DNA of 64,000 nt, from assembly GCF_021018895.1 (NCBI RefSeq), contig NC_079380.1:7427736-7491735 (forward strand), written 5' to 3'. The translations under genes and the position numbers were made by a program. Below, in pieces: positions 37,582 to 49,906 of this stretch; position 1 is the stretch's first letter; every line of letters starts with the position of its first letter. The notes below the pieces were generated by a model. The model made no database searches. It had not been told where the DNA came from and saw only the letters and a list, made by a program, of their open reading frames with translations. The DNA is from Seriola aureovittata (Eukaryota > Chordata > Actinopteri > Carangiformes > Carangidae).

Positions 37582-38498
37582 GTTTCAGGTTACTACCACT
37601 GGTTCACCCTCGGGTACGAGAGGACGAGTGTTGAAATATAAATAACTCGACCCACTTCCTGGTAACAAAATCCTGACACATTATATTCTCTCTCCTCTAC
37701 GCTTGAGCCTACCTTGAGCTGAAGGGTCACACACAGCAGCTGAAACCCCCTCCCTGACAAGAGCTGCTACCTGGAAGTGAGATGCTAGATGTTGAGTTTG
37801 AGGTCTGATGCATCTTCCTCAGCTCTCTCACTTCTGCATTTTGTGTCACTTTTTATTCTAAGCTCTGATGATGTGTAGATCAAATGTCCCTTGGTAGTTG
37901 GTTGATTCTTCATGGAAAAGTACAAAGCTTCTTTTTAAAAATAGTGAATATTTGTTAGTGACAGTATAATTTTTGAACAAGAAAAATGCTGGTATCAATT
38001 ACATGTAAAACCAGATAGATATCTTGAAAATGACCTCTTAAAAATGTCCCTCTCCATTTCTAAACTTGTTGTGTCTATTCTTGGCAAGCACTTATCCTTT
38101 TTATCCTAATGGACCTCAAGGAATTCTGAATCTAAAAGAGGCCAAAGTGTTAAGACTTACAAGGCCTTATATACTGCAAGGCTCATCCTATACAGCACAT
38201 CTCCACTGTCTGTGCCCAAATCAAACTTGAGTCAAGTTATAGCAACAGCAAAACCCTCAGTGCAAAAACTCAAAGTTAAAGTTTTAAATTATAAATGTAT
38301 TAAAACCAAATTCTCTTTAAGTTTTATTTTTTTTATATTTTACTCTGTGTTGTAGTGCAGTTATGTTTTAACCTCACTTTTATTAACCTCACTATTATTT
38401 CTACTTTTATTCAATATTATCTGGTATTTTTTCTTTATGTATTTGTTAAGCACCTTGAAAAACTTGTTTTTTTTTTTAATTGCTACATTAATTGTTAC

Positions 38499-38529
<31 letters not shown>

Positions 38530-39044
38530 TAATTTACTCAAGCGATTTAAGTTTCTGCTTGAAATCCTATCCCCACTCCTCACCACGTGGTGGCGGTAAA
38601 GCGTCGTTGTGTGTCAACTGTTATTGACGTTTGAAAAAAGGGGAAGAAGAAGGAAAACAAGCGAAGAAGAAACGAAAACGAACGTCGCCTGAATAATTTC
38701 AGCAGGTTTTGATACATTTTACCGCTAAAAATCACTTTAATAACCTGGTTTGTGTATTTTCACACTCGTGTTGTGCAAAAGTTAGACTGGATCAATTAAC
38801 TAAATGTTATCCCACTTCTATCCACATTTTGGATTCTGACGAATGCCTTAGTTATTCTGCATGCGCTGTTGTTGGCTAACATTTTTAGCAACAAAGCTAA
38901 GTCCTGTGTAACCGCTCATTCTCGTGACGTTACAAGAATATTCCCTGTGAACGTTTCATAAATAAAGGTACTTACTAATGCTACAGCTCACCTTAAGTTG
39001 CATTAGGAGAATCAAAGAGTCGCTGTCTTGCCTCCTGTAGCACC
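37582..39044. other. Intergenic region between the sesquipedalian-like gene and cd2bp2
   Basis: A shared upstream region of two divergent genes. It holds a (TTA)n microsatellite (38501-38530). A CACGTG E-box at about 38585, followed by purine-rich AAGAAGAAG sequence to about 38680, may mark the cd2bp2 promoter. No coding exon seen. Confidence 0.5.
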
Positions 39045-42000
39045 ATGCCGAAAAGGAAAGTAACATTTGAGGACGGGATCGGGGAGTTGGATCTGGAAGA
39101 CGACCTCCCCAACAAAAAGGTAACACTCTCCCGTTCAGGTTATGGTGTAGGAAGGAGACACTGCTGTGGTGTCAGAGTGGTTTAGTAATGTTATAATAAT
39201 AAACACACAGACGCAAGAGTTATTATGTTAGTATGTTTGATATGTCAAGCAGTACACATCCATTTGCAATAAATAGAAAATACATTTTACAGCGAGGTTG
39301 CTGCAACACTGGTTTGGCAGCTTCTTTTCTTGGTTTACTGTATACATATATTTTTCTGGTATGATCTTGCACACAAATGTATTTCCATTAGTAAAACTCC
39401 AGTCTTCTAGTAACATCTGACCAATAAACCTACCTAGATAGTCAGTTAGGGCTTCAAAAATGTAACTAGCAACAGTAATTTAACAATTAAATGGTCGCAG
39501 TTGATTTCACTATCAAGGAACATTATATAGCTCCCAAGGTTCTACTTGCATGCTTTGAACATATGCACAATCCGTTCTTTCATGTTGTTTAAGGGGTGCA
39601 CCTGAGTTTAACTTAAAAGGGCAGAAATACACTTACCCTGTATTACTTGAGAAGTTAAATGCTATTATATGTAATATTATTTTTTCTTTCACTGGTGAAG
39701 AGCTGTGAGGTTGCCAGTGGTCCAGGCTCCAGGTTCAAGGGTAAACATTCCCTTGATAGTGATGAAGAGGATGAACCGGAAGACACAAACAGCAGCAAAT
39801 ACGATATTCTGGCCAGCGATGATGTGGATGGTCTGTCTTGTTGGTTATTTGAACTGTAACTTTCAACAATTTCATATATTTATTGTGGCATATTTATTTG
39901 TTCTTGACATCGTCACTGCTTCATATATGTGTCACAAGTCTATCAAGATTGTATTTTGCCTTGACATGGAGTATCAGTAATTATGTCATCTAAGATCATG
40001 CTAATTTTGTTTTCAGGGCAAGAGGGAGCAACAATCGACTTTGATGAGGGAGTTTCTATTACACCTTTCAACCTGGATGAAGAGATGCAGGAAGGACACT
40101 TTGACTCAGAGGGAAACTATTTCATCAAAAAGGAACAACAGATTAGAGACAACTGGCTTGACAACATCGACTGGGTAATGGAATTTTAGGTGCTTTTGCT
40201 TCATGTTTGAAAACTTTTCTAGCAATATGCAATAATATAAGTTACTTCTTCTAGGTGAGAATAAAAGAACAACCTTTCAAACAAAAGAAGAAAGGTCTTG
40301 GAGCCAAACGAACACGCAGAGCCGGCGATGAGGATGAGGCTGAGGAAGAGAAACAGAGAGAAGAGAAGCAGGCAGACCGAGAAACTGAAGAAGAAGAGGA
40401 GGAGACGGAGCCTGCTGAGGACCCCCTGGCATCCTACACACAGCACCAACTCACAGAAGCTGTGATCGAACTGTTGCTACCTGGGGAAACAGTTGCCAGA
40501 GCGCTCCGCAGACTAGGAGGTCTTGGAGGACGGAAGAAGGGAAAGCTGAGGGAAGAGAGTGAACCCACAGAAGAGACCAAAAGGGATGCAGAAAAGCTTG
40601 ATAGGCTCACAGCACTCGCTGACAGACTGGTTGGATCTGGGATGTTTGAAATCTATCAGCAAACATATGAAAAACTGGCCTACTTAATGAAGCGCATGAG
40701 CAGCAAGAAACCAGCTGTGGGGCAGAAGTCCAGTGGTGCTGGTGATAATGAAGAAGATGAACTTGACATGTTTGCAGATAAATTTGACGAGACACATAGT
40801 GGCCGATCAGAGGATAAAGAGGATGAAGAAAACAAAAGAGGTTTCTTTGTGTTACTTCTGTATGATTCTCTTCAATATCATATATAGTTTTGATTTTTTT
40901 TAATCCAAATTTTTCTTTCCTCAGTGAGTGATGAAGTGATGTGGCAGTACAAATGGGAAAATGAGGATAATTCAGAAATCTATGGCCCTTCACCAGTCAG
41001 CAGATGCAGGTACTCTCTCTCATCAATTTAAATAGTTTCTTGAGTTTGTAGGTGATAAAAAGAAAGGAAAAACTGGAGTGTATCATTCCTTTGTGGAAAA
41101 CAGTTTTATTAAGTCACTCATCAAGCAAAGACACTAAAAAAAAAAACATCATTCAATATTGCATGTTGTTTTTATTACACTACTGTTATACATGTAGGTG
41201 ACACATTGGACCAATTGGCAAGAAACCCTGTGGCACTGACTTATGCAAACAGAACAATAGACAGTAGGCATTGGAATCAGTCCTATGACTTCATTGTTTT
41301 TTGAGTTGATTTTCTGGTTTTGTGAGCAAATTGATCAGAGCAAACTTCAGAGTTAGTTCCATCAGCTTCAGGCTGTTGTTGGGAGAGGTTTGGGGGATGG
41401 GGCACCAAAGCCACTGGATCAATAGAAACAAGTATGGGTTTATGTCTCAAAACCACTAGGTCCAGTTAATTTGGTAAATTAGTAGGAATGTTATGATTAC
41501 TGAATTTCATATGCACAAATGCACCAATTGAAGAATTTGCTTGTCTTACAATACTGTTCAACAACAGCACACTCAAAAATGAAGTGAATTTAATTGAATA
41601 TGTGTACTGATATATTTGCATTCACTTGATTGTGACACTTGTTAAGTTTGAATGCATTGTTTTTTTCAAAACAGAATATGTTTGTTGGAATTAATTTGTA
41701 TGTAATTTGGCTTGGGCAGCGCAGTGATGCAGTGATTAGCACTCTCACGGCCTCGGCTGGCCGGGGTCTTTCTGTGCCTGTGTGGGTTTCCCCCCCACAG
41801 TTCAAACACATGCAGGTTAGGTTAATTGGCTTGTCTCTATATGTCAGCCCTGTGATAGACTGGCGACTTGTGGAGGGTGTACACTCCCTCTCGCCCACTG
41901 TCAACTGGGATTAGCTCCAGCCCCCCTGCGACCATCAGGAGGATAAGCATAAGTATAGCTAATGGATTGATAGAAAACATAAAACGCAAACATAAATGAG

Positions 42001-42475
42001 AAAGGAAGAAAATTGTAGGATGTAATTCTGGCAAGGGCTCAGATCAAAAGGGATAAATTCTTATAAAGCTTAAATATTTGATGGTTGCTTAAAGCTTTTA
42101 TGTCTTTCGCCATATCAGGCATATATGTCTGTTTTAAAGTATACTCAAGTTTATGCAAAACCTTATAATCTGTACACATTAAAAATCAACTTTACATATC
42201 CATTTACATAAATTTTGTTTGTTTTTCTCAGACAGACTAATGTGCCTTCAAACATATTCGTAAATCCCGTTATTTTAGATTACTAGATTATTGTATTGCA
42301 GGCAGGTTCTACCTTTAATCTCAGTCTGACCAGGTGGGCTTTAATCTTCTTGTCTGTTTTCCAGGATTGGGTGGATGAAGGCTACTTCAGCACTGGTGTT
42401 TACTGCAGGAGGGTGGACCAGGAGGGATCTCAGTTCTACAACTCCAAGAGACTAGACTTTGAGCTTTATACATGA
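39045..42475 (+). CDS. cd2bp2: CD2 cytoplasmic tail-binding protein 2 / U5 snRNP 52K, six coding exons, frame broken in exon 5 as given
   Basis: Exons are 39045-39119, 39701-39830, 40017-40174, 40255-40840, 40925-41009 and 42365-42475. The start [16 protein letters not shown] and the segments [43 protein letters not shown] and [12 protein letters not shown] match vertebrate CD2BP2. The C-terminal GYF domain is present ([15 protein letters not shown] in exon 5; WVDEGYF and [14 protein letters not shown] in exon 6). The CDS is one base short within 40986-40990: the family YGPF motif needs one more base. Otherwise phases agree and would give about 381 residues. Read literally, translation ends out of frame at 42453-42455. 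The protein is a U5 snRNP factor whose GYF domain binds proline-rich ligands. A sequencing or assembly slip is more likely than a true loss, since the other exons are intact. Confidence 0.9.
41010..42364 (+). other. cd2bp2 intron 5
   Basis: Contains the L2-type SINE/LINE tail at 41703-41955 and otherwise AT-rich sequence. Intron 1 (39120-39700) has nothing recognisable. Confidence 0.6.
41703..41955 (+). mobile_element. L2-type SINE/LINE fragment, plus orientation
   Basis: Recognisable teleost repeat: a 'gcagtgatgcagtgattagc' head, then 'aaacacatgcaggttaggtt', 'cagccctgtgatagactggc' and 'gggattagctccagcccccc', then a GGATAAGC-type tail. A copy in reverse orientation is at 46665-46912. Confidence 0.75.
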
Positions 42476-42572
42476 TTTGTGTCCAGCATCAAACCACCTC
42501 ATCCATCACAATCAATTTGGATGACAGATCTGTCGTTTTAACAGGGGCTTTGTTTTCTGTACATTGTTTTTA

Positions 42573-42578
42573 AATAAA
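42573..42578 (+). terminator. Polyadenylation signal of cd2bp2
   Basis: AATAAA about 100 bases after the stop, followed by GT-rich sequence (gtatgtggtgttg). It gives a compact 3' UTR. Confidence 0.7.
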
Positions 42579-42599
42579 TGACTCATGTATGTGGTGTTG

Positions 42600-44263
42600 C
42601 TATCAACCATTTTGTTTTTTTTTCTGAGGTTCATTTCAAGGCACATTGATTTCATTCTAATAATGTAGTGAAGTTTATACGGCCATTTGATCAGGCAGTC
42701 ACTGTCACAGTGATATTTGATAGAATTATTAGAATTGTCTGAGTATTTTACACTTGGGTACTTACATTGGTAAGAGGGAAAGATACTACTATATTAACCT
42801 GCCTATTCAGCCACCTTTTGCAGTATGTTTTCAGTAGAGTAGAATGTGCAGATGGTTAGGATCACATTTCTTACATCTTCAGGTATTCAAAGTTACATAC
42901 CACTGGTAGTTATTAGATTATAACTACTGTACTTTGCATGTAGTGACTGATACATCAGTGTTACCTCCCAGGATTTTAAGAATATACATTATTATGTTAT
43001 AAAATATTGAGCCATTTCCAATGTATACTCTTTAAAAGTATTCTTTGAATATAAGATCAACATACATAATACAATCTGGACATGTTTCATTTATAAAAGT
43101 GGTCAGACATAACACAAGATGCTGATAAATGGCAGTACAATTCAGAGATTATTTGATCAAAGAAAAATAGGCAGCTATTTTGATAATTTATGAATCATTT
43201 AAATAATTGTTCAAGCAGAATGTCAACTATTTGATTCTATATATATGTAATAAAAAGATTAGTAGAAAATATAAGTGAATATTTGTTGACATTTGATGAC
43301 CACTAAATGCTTTGGGATATTGTTATGTTTTAAACAAGATAAGTCTATAACGCTAACAATTAAAACTACCTTTTTTTAAAAAAAATCCCATTAGACTTAT
43401 GGAATGATAAAATTGTTCGTGTTGTTGTAAAATGCTTTTGTTTATAATATGACCATGACCACATTAACCTCCTATGGGGCTCCAGGGCAAAAATGTGTTG
43501 TTGGCTCCTATTGACGCCCACTGTGGCAATTTTATTATTTCGCCAGACACCCAGAAACCAACCATTACTCTAGAACATAAATTATTAATTGATTCATTGA
43601 TTAATGGATTGACAGAAAATTAAGTCGTGATAATTGATTTGACTTAAATTGACTTGCTTAAGTCACTTTTTCAGCAATTCTCAGGTATCTCAGGCATTTT
43701 CCACTACAGTCTGTTATGTTACATTGAACTAGAAGGGCACTCAAAGAGTGCACACCTCTGCCAAGGTCAAGGTCAAATAACATGCATCAGATTTCAGAGA
43801 CAAAAAAAATCAAATTGAGAGTAAATGATCCAAATCAGTCCCAAAATTGAATGGATTCTTCCCTGGCCCATGCTCCATCCCTCCACCAATTAGGTTTGGT
43901 GCTAATCAGTTCAATATTATATGCGTAATCCTGTTGAAAAACTGACTGGGTGAAAACCTCCTTGGCAGAGATTATCAATTGATAATTAAGGAAAAAAATG
44001 ATCAGACCTATTCATAATGAAAATAACATTACAGTAGTTTTTTGGGGGTGTTACTTGACATTCAATAAAAAATGAAAGCAATTTTATAAAACCCAATTTT
44101 ACAACAAACAACCACAATGCACGAACAGTTTAGGTGTTAGGATTTTGACACAAGCACAGTCTACAGTATGGACGATAGCTGATATTGTACTTCAGTGGTT
44201 CAAATTTGAAACAAATTTGTTAAGTCAAATAATGTAGACGCAAATTTTATAGTAGTAGTAGTA

Positions 44264-44311
<48 letters not shown>

Positions 44312-44470
44312 AACCTGGAGATCTGGGTCTCTGGGCAGTTACCTGCTGTGCCCAGTTGGTAACCCAGCCTCGAATTTAACTCTTACTTTTTTCACTTAAT
44401 AAAATCTAGGTCTTTTTACAGACTGAGTCAACCGAGGACATAAAAGAAACTATAGCTTTTATGAGCCGTT
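42600..44470. other. Intergenic region between cd2bp2 and prr14
   Basis: AT-rich with no exon recognised. A trinucleotide (TAG)n tract occupies 44250-44310. The segment at 43740-43970 ('ctctgccaaggtcaaggtca', 'tccctccaccaattaggttt') resembles a dispersed fish repeat, class unknown. Confidence 0.5.
44250..44310 (+). repeat. (TAG)n microsatellite
   Basis: About 20 AGT/TAG units with one GTGGTGG interruption. Confidence 0.95.
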
Positions 44471-44485
44471 TGTCTTCGCGCTCCT

Positions 44486-44703
44486 ATTGGCTGACCTCAC
44501 CCTATGACACCTAAATTCTTCTCTAATTGGCTAGATTTCAACAGGCGGAAAGCGAACTCGTGCTGTGATTGGATGGTCCGTCCGTCTAGTTGTTGGATTT
44601 GTAAAAACGGATACATCTGAGAGTCGCTGTAGGGCGCCGTCGGACATGTCTTGTTTACGGTGAGGTTTGAACACTACCCCCCGGGTTGATCATAACGTTT
44701 CAG
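44486..44703 (+). promoter_or_regulatory. prr14: prr14 promoter with three CCAAT boxes and a probable non-coding first exon
   Basis: Three inverted CCAAT boxes (ATTGG) lie at 44486-44490, 44526-44530 and 44568-44572, about 40 bases apart. A TTTGAA element follows at 44666-44671. The probable first exon ends at 44703 before GTAAGT. A further possible untranslated exon is 45896-45924 (TTTCAG before, GTAAGT after). Regularly spaced CCAAT boxes with a TTTGAA element are typical of NF-Y-driven, cell-cycle-regulated promoters; use here is inferred. Confidence 0.5.
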
Positions 44704-46021
44704 GTAAGTTTGTTTAGTGTGATTCACCTATAATATCTGTATGCGACTTAACTACGACCTGAGGTTATGTTCAGTTACCCCCGAAAGAGAGCTTGAATGT
44801 TCAGAGATATGACAGCTCCCGGCTACGGCTACTACCTGGTACAGAAACTGTATGTTACACACTATGAATATCGGCGTTAGCGAAACCATGCAGTGTTGAC
44901 GGCATTACACGAAAGCTCTGCTAGCTAAATAAAATATACAACACACGCTAATTTTATGATAGCCACTGTCCAATATACATTATCGTTACCTAATGTTAAC
45001 TTACGTTTGCTCATTTATAAAAGTTTGAATATGAGAGAGTGTCAATTCCAGCAAGTAGACCACGATCAGTTTTGATCAGACCACCGCTTCCATTTGATTG
45101 TAAACATTAACTGAAATTAATTCGTATTTAAGTTACTGACTGTAGCTAACTTTACGCAAATGGACTATAGTGCAGGTGAACTGATGCCAACGACAATGAC
45201 AGAGCCCATAAAATTCAAAACGTGAGTTTTACGATATTGCCTCTAACTGAATTATTATTGATATTGATCGTAAGGGCGTATATCGGTTTATATTACTGTT
45301 TCACTCTAGAGGACCGTGATTAAAGCATCATACTATCCAATCCATCCAATAATATCGGCCACACTTAAGTTTAATTAATTCCATTTCATACTAATAGCGT
45401 CAATTAAATATTGGGTTGCAAACAGGAGGTAACTCTTTTTTACAAGATACGGAAACCTTTTATTAACTATGAAAGACTTTAAACTTCACCAGATTGACTG
45501 TGCATGTATGTATATCTATATCCAATCTAAGTCAAATTCCCCAGAAATACCGCTTAACTGTTGTATAATCCACTAAGTGATTATTTTAATCGTACTTAGA
45601 ATAGTCTCTTCGATTTTTTCCAGCTTTAGTCACATAACATTTAATTTCGAACCGTTGGCTGGACAAAACAAGATATTTGGAGATGTCTCATTGGGTTTAA
45701 AAAAATTGTGATGGCCACATTTCACCATTTTTTAAAAATATTTTATATAACAACTTATTAATCAAGAAAATAATCAAGATTTCAAACAACAATAAAAATA
45801 TTTATTAGTTGAAGCTCCAGTTGTTTTACATGTGAATGTTCAAATATGAAAAATAAAGTATAAAGAAAAAATCCTGTTACTGTTCTTCATTTCAGAATAA
45901 ACCTCCATCCCGGAGATTATAAAAGTAAGTGAAGCTTTACTTTTAAGACCTATTTTAAATTGCTTTCATATTGATATGAAACCCTGCATGTTTTTTTTTT
46001 TTCCATTGTTGTTATTTACAG
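44704..46021 (+). other. prr14 5' region intron(s)
   Basis: AT-rich sequence between the promoter and the first coding exon, with a possible 29-base untranslated exon at 45896-45924. Nothing else recognised. Confidence 0.4.
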
Positions 46022-46062
46022 AGAAGGCCACACAAGGAGGCAGAGAGAGAGAGAGCAAGGGG

Positions 46063-49000
46063 ATGTTGACTTATCCCTCTGACTCGCTCCCTCAGATAGT
46101 TTGTCCAATGGATGAAGATGCTATTCCCCCAAACCCTTTCTGTAGTGCACCTCTCCTCCCCTTTTCCTCCATCACTCCCAGGTATAGTTGTCCCAGCACC
46201 TCTTGGTTTGTTTTGCTGTTGGTGTATTTTCCCCGCCTTGCTTTTTGTCCTCTTTCTTTCTTTTTTTGCACTGATGGGGTTAGGACTTGGAGACATGCCA
46301 TTGAATTTTTGCCAATATCTGAGGAATTTCCACATCAAGTGGAGATACAGTAGAGATATTAGGAAAATGTATTTCATAGCAATAGCTTTATGTGTCTTCT
46401 TTGATCCTTTTGTGTTTTTCTGGTGTACTGCTATGCGTGCTGTGGTGCAGATTTAGATGTCTGCAAAACACTGGTTTTGGAACTAGAGATGGGGATTGAT
46501 AAGATTTTATTGATCCGAATGTCATTATCAATTCTGCTTATCAGTCCAATTCTTTATCAATTCCCTTAACGATTCATGACCAATTTTAGGCCTACACAGG
46601 TTTGCTGCATCGACGCAACTGTTTTGTTATCTTTGAGTCTCAACACACTTTAGAAATGAAATATGGGGGGGGTGGAACCAATCCCAGCTGACATTGGGTG
46701 AGGGCAGGGTCCGCCCTGGACAGGTCACCAGTCTATCACAGGGCTGACATACAGAAACAAACAACCAATCACAGTCACATTCACACAAATCAACCTAACC
46801 TGCATGTCTTTGGTCTGTGGGAGGAAGCCGGAGTACCCGTAGAGAACCCATGCAGACACGGGGAGAACATGCAAACTCCACACAGCAAAGGCCCCAGCCG
46901 ACTGGCATAGATATTATCAATTGTCATATTTTTTCTGATATTGCACTGTTGGAGAGGTAGTCTATAGCGTGCATCCCTTAGACTTACTGCACAGCCTGCA
47001 CATAAAACAAAAAATGCTGGACATCCGCTAAACTGATTGTTGAAACTTTCACAGCTGTGCAAATGATGGACTGTCTGGGCACAGAAGAAGTGGTCGCATT
47101 CAAGGGATCAGAGCTCAAACATCTAAAAAGCAGAGAAACACATACAGCAGGGCGCCTCAGAAACCATCCAGACACAATCCGTCCCCCACCAAGAGACAAG
47201 GAGAAAGTGGAAGCATGGTAAAAATTTAACTTCAAAAATCTTATTCACAATTTCTTGACTTGACTGAAATGGGTCAATGCTCATGCAGCGCCTGTGCATG
47301 TCTCTGATTTTTTTAGGTGCAAGTGTCACAGTCCAAGCAGCCGAGAGTTGAAAGCACTCATGTACATGAGAAACAAAACAAGGTCAGTTTTACCTTTCCT
47401 TGCTCTAGACGTTCTCTCACTCAACCCTCCATGTCTCTGTTGGCCTCTAAATCTCCTTACAGTCTGTCTGCATGCCCTTGATGGTGTTTTTCATGTAGTA
47501 AAGCTGTCAATGTCTAATCTGTTGGTGCAGCAGCTGTAATGTTGGGTTATGTATGGCAACATTGGAGATCAGTACAGTGAACGGGGTGTGAGGGTTAATT
47601 GAGTGATTTAATCCTCCTTCACGGTCTGCTGCATCTGACAGAAAAAGTAATCGAGTGACTTAATGTGACCCACTAATGCACAGACTGCAAATATTAGAGA
47701 ATGTAATGTATATTCATTGTGTGCTCTTTCCTTGTCGGGCAGAATTGTTGAGGGGAACTAGTACCAGTGTTTCAGAAGCTTCACAAATCACTCATTAATC
47801 AAGTAAAATGGCTGTAATGATTACCAAACTGAGGACCACTCATTTGAATAGAGGTTTTCTAAAACTCCCTCATTATTTGACCAAATCTTTTGAAAAATAA
47901 ATGTTCTTAAAAACTCAAATTGTGGAAGCAAGCAGCTGAAATGGGTTTTATTGATAGGGTGGCTGGGCTCAGCCTTAGAGATAGGGTGAGGAGCTCGGAC
48001 ATCCAGAGGGAGCTCGGAGTAGAGTTGCTGCTCCTTCACATCGAAAGGAGCCAGCTGAGGTGGTTTGGGCATCTGATAAGGATGTCCCCTGGGTGCCTTC
48101 CTATGGAGATATTCCAGGCATGTCCAACTGGGAGGAGACTGCAGGGTAGACCCACACTCACTGGAGGGATTACATATCCCATGTGGAAATAGTTAAATTG
48201 ACAAAAATGGGAGAGTTCTGTGTACAAATTCACACTAATCATTAATGTGTACAGCTTTGTTTAAATTTCGTAAAAGAAGCTTGGAAAATGAAAAGATAAT
48301 GCTGTGTTTTCTTGTTGGTTGGATCAGCAGCCCAGGTGATATCAATACTTTTACCAAACACTGCTAACGTTCCTTATAACAACTGTAAAATGTTTGTGTT
48401 TACTTTGCAGGATGGACTTGAATTTAGCTTTTCAGGAGAGTGCCAAAATAAGTAAGTGTGTGACAGCTAATCATTTAGTCAATATGGAAGTGTTTATTTT
48501 CTTTTATTTATGTGGAAAAGGTGCTCACAGAATCATTCTTTTTATCATTTGTAATAACAGTGAATAGGAAACTGTATTTAAAGTGCAGTCATGACTATGA
48601 GCAGCCGTGGAGTCTGTGGTGTAGGCATGGTTTGAATAGTTTTCCATATGACCTACAATACCAAGTGGAAAGGGGGGCACAGATATTTTCTATGGTTTCC
48701 ATGAACAGGGAACCAGTGAGTGTTAAGATGCCAGATACAAGATCTTGTATCAGTATATCAATGCCTTCATGAGAAATGTATATGTAATTGTATTTATTTG
48801 ACATAATCACAGTGTTTCTGCCTTGAAATATGTGCTTGAAAGTCTAATTTCCCTTTTCTGCTTTTATTATAGGCAAAAGGACCAGAAAAACCCCTGCCAA
48901 AAACCAGACGTATCTGCTGCAGAAGATGTAGTGGAGCAGGTGGCTGACAGTACCACACAGAATCTTGACACCACTAATTCTGACATGGATGGATGCGGGG

Positions 49001-49856
49001 GCTTGGCTGTTGGACATGCTGTTGAAAATGCATCTGTCCTGGGATGGGTGATTGGCCCGTTGTGTCAGTCATTCAAGTCGAAGATGGCCAGCTTCACAGA
49101 GATTGTCATGAGTCCTGTTAAACTCTTCAGAGCTACTAGTCCTCCACCGTCCATGGACTATCCAGACAAAGTCACAGAGTGTGAGCCACAGGCCGATGGA
49201 AAATCTGATGTTGAACCAAACAATATGTTTCAGCCAGTTAGAAGCTCACAGATTGAGAATGGGGATCAAAAGGCTGAAGATAATAAGCAGAGGATTAGTG
49301 ATGTAGAACGTGCACAAGACTCAAATACTGATGTTCTTAAATATTCTAAAAAACTTGTGTTTGACATGGAGTCAACACACAGCTCTGAACAGACAGATGA
49401 ATGTGGAATAACTCAGAGGGAAAAAAACTCACCTGATTCTGTGCCTTTGCAAGACAGTCCCTCACGCTGTATCGTCCCTAAACAAGTTTCAAGCTCTTTT
49501 GGGTCAGTTATGAGGTCCTCTATACTGTTACAGCCCTATCACAATTTAAGTGCCTCACATGATTTCAAGTTGAAGAGTCCCAGTGCAGTGGAGGAGCAAG
49601 GCAAGCAGACTGTCCGTCTGACAACACTGCCAAGAAAACGTACAGGAAATAGATCAAAATTAAAGAAAGTTATTTCTAAGCCTCTTATATCTGAAGTGAA
49701 AAAGGAAGAGTCTGACCCAGAGATCAGTGAGGAGCAGTTTTCTCAGAGGAACTCAGGCAAATCAAACAAAGCCAAGTCAAGTGATGCTGGCAAAACTAAG
49801 TCGTTGTCTTCAGTCTGTTACACAGACTGTCTTCAGCCTAATGGTGGTGGTGGTGG

Positions 49857-49906
<50 letters not shown>

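Noticed and set aside
47063..47217. ATG ATG at 47063 as the prr14 start
   Set aside because: That frame fails to join the big exon at 48873; the frame entering from the 46063-46181 exon fits every junction.
48512..48772. 86-codon open frame as an extra prr14 exon
   Set aside because: Including it with its best splice sites breaks the phase to 48873, and no similarity is recognised.
48823..48872. Start of the 1009-codon open frame read as the prr14 N-terminus
   Set aside because: These bases are a pyrimidine-rich intron end followed by TATAG; the exon begins at 48873 and upstream exons join it in frame.
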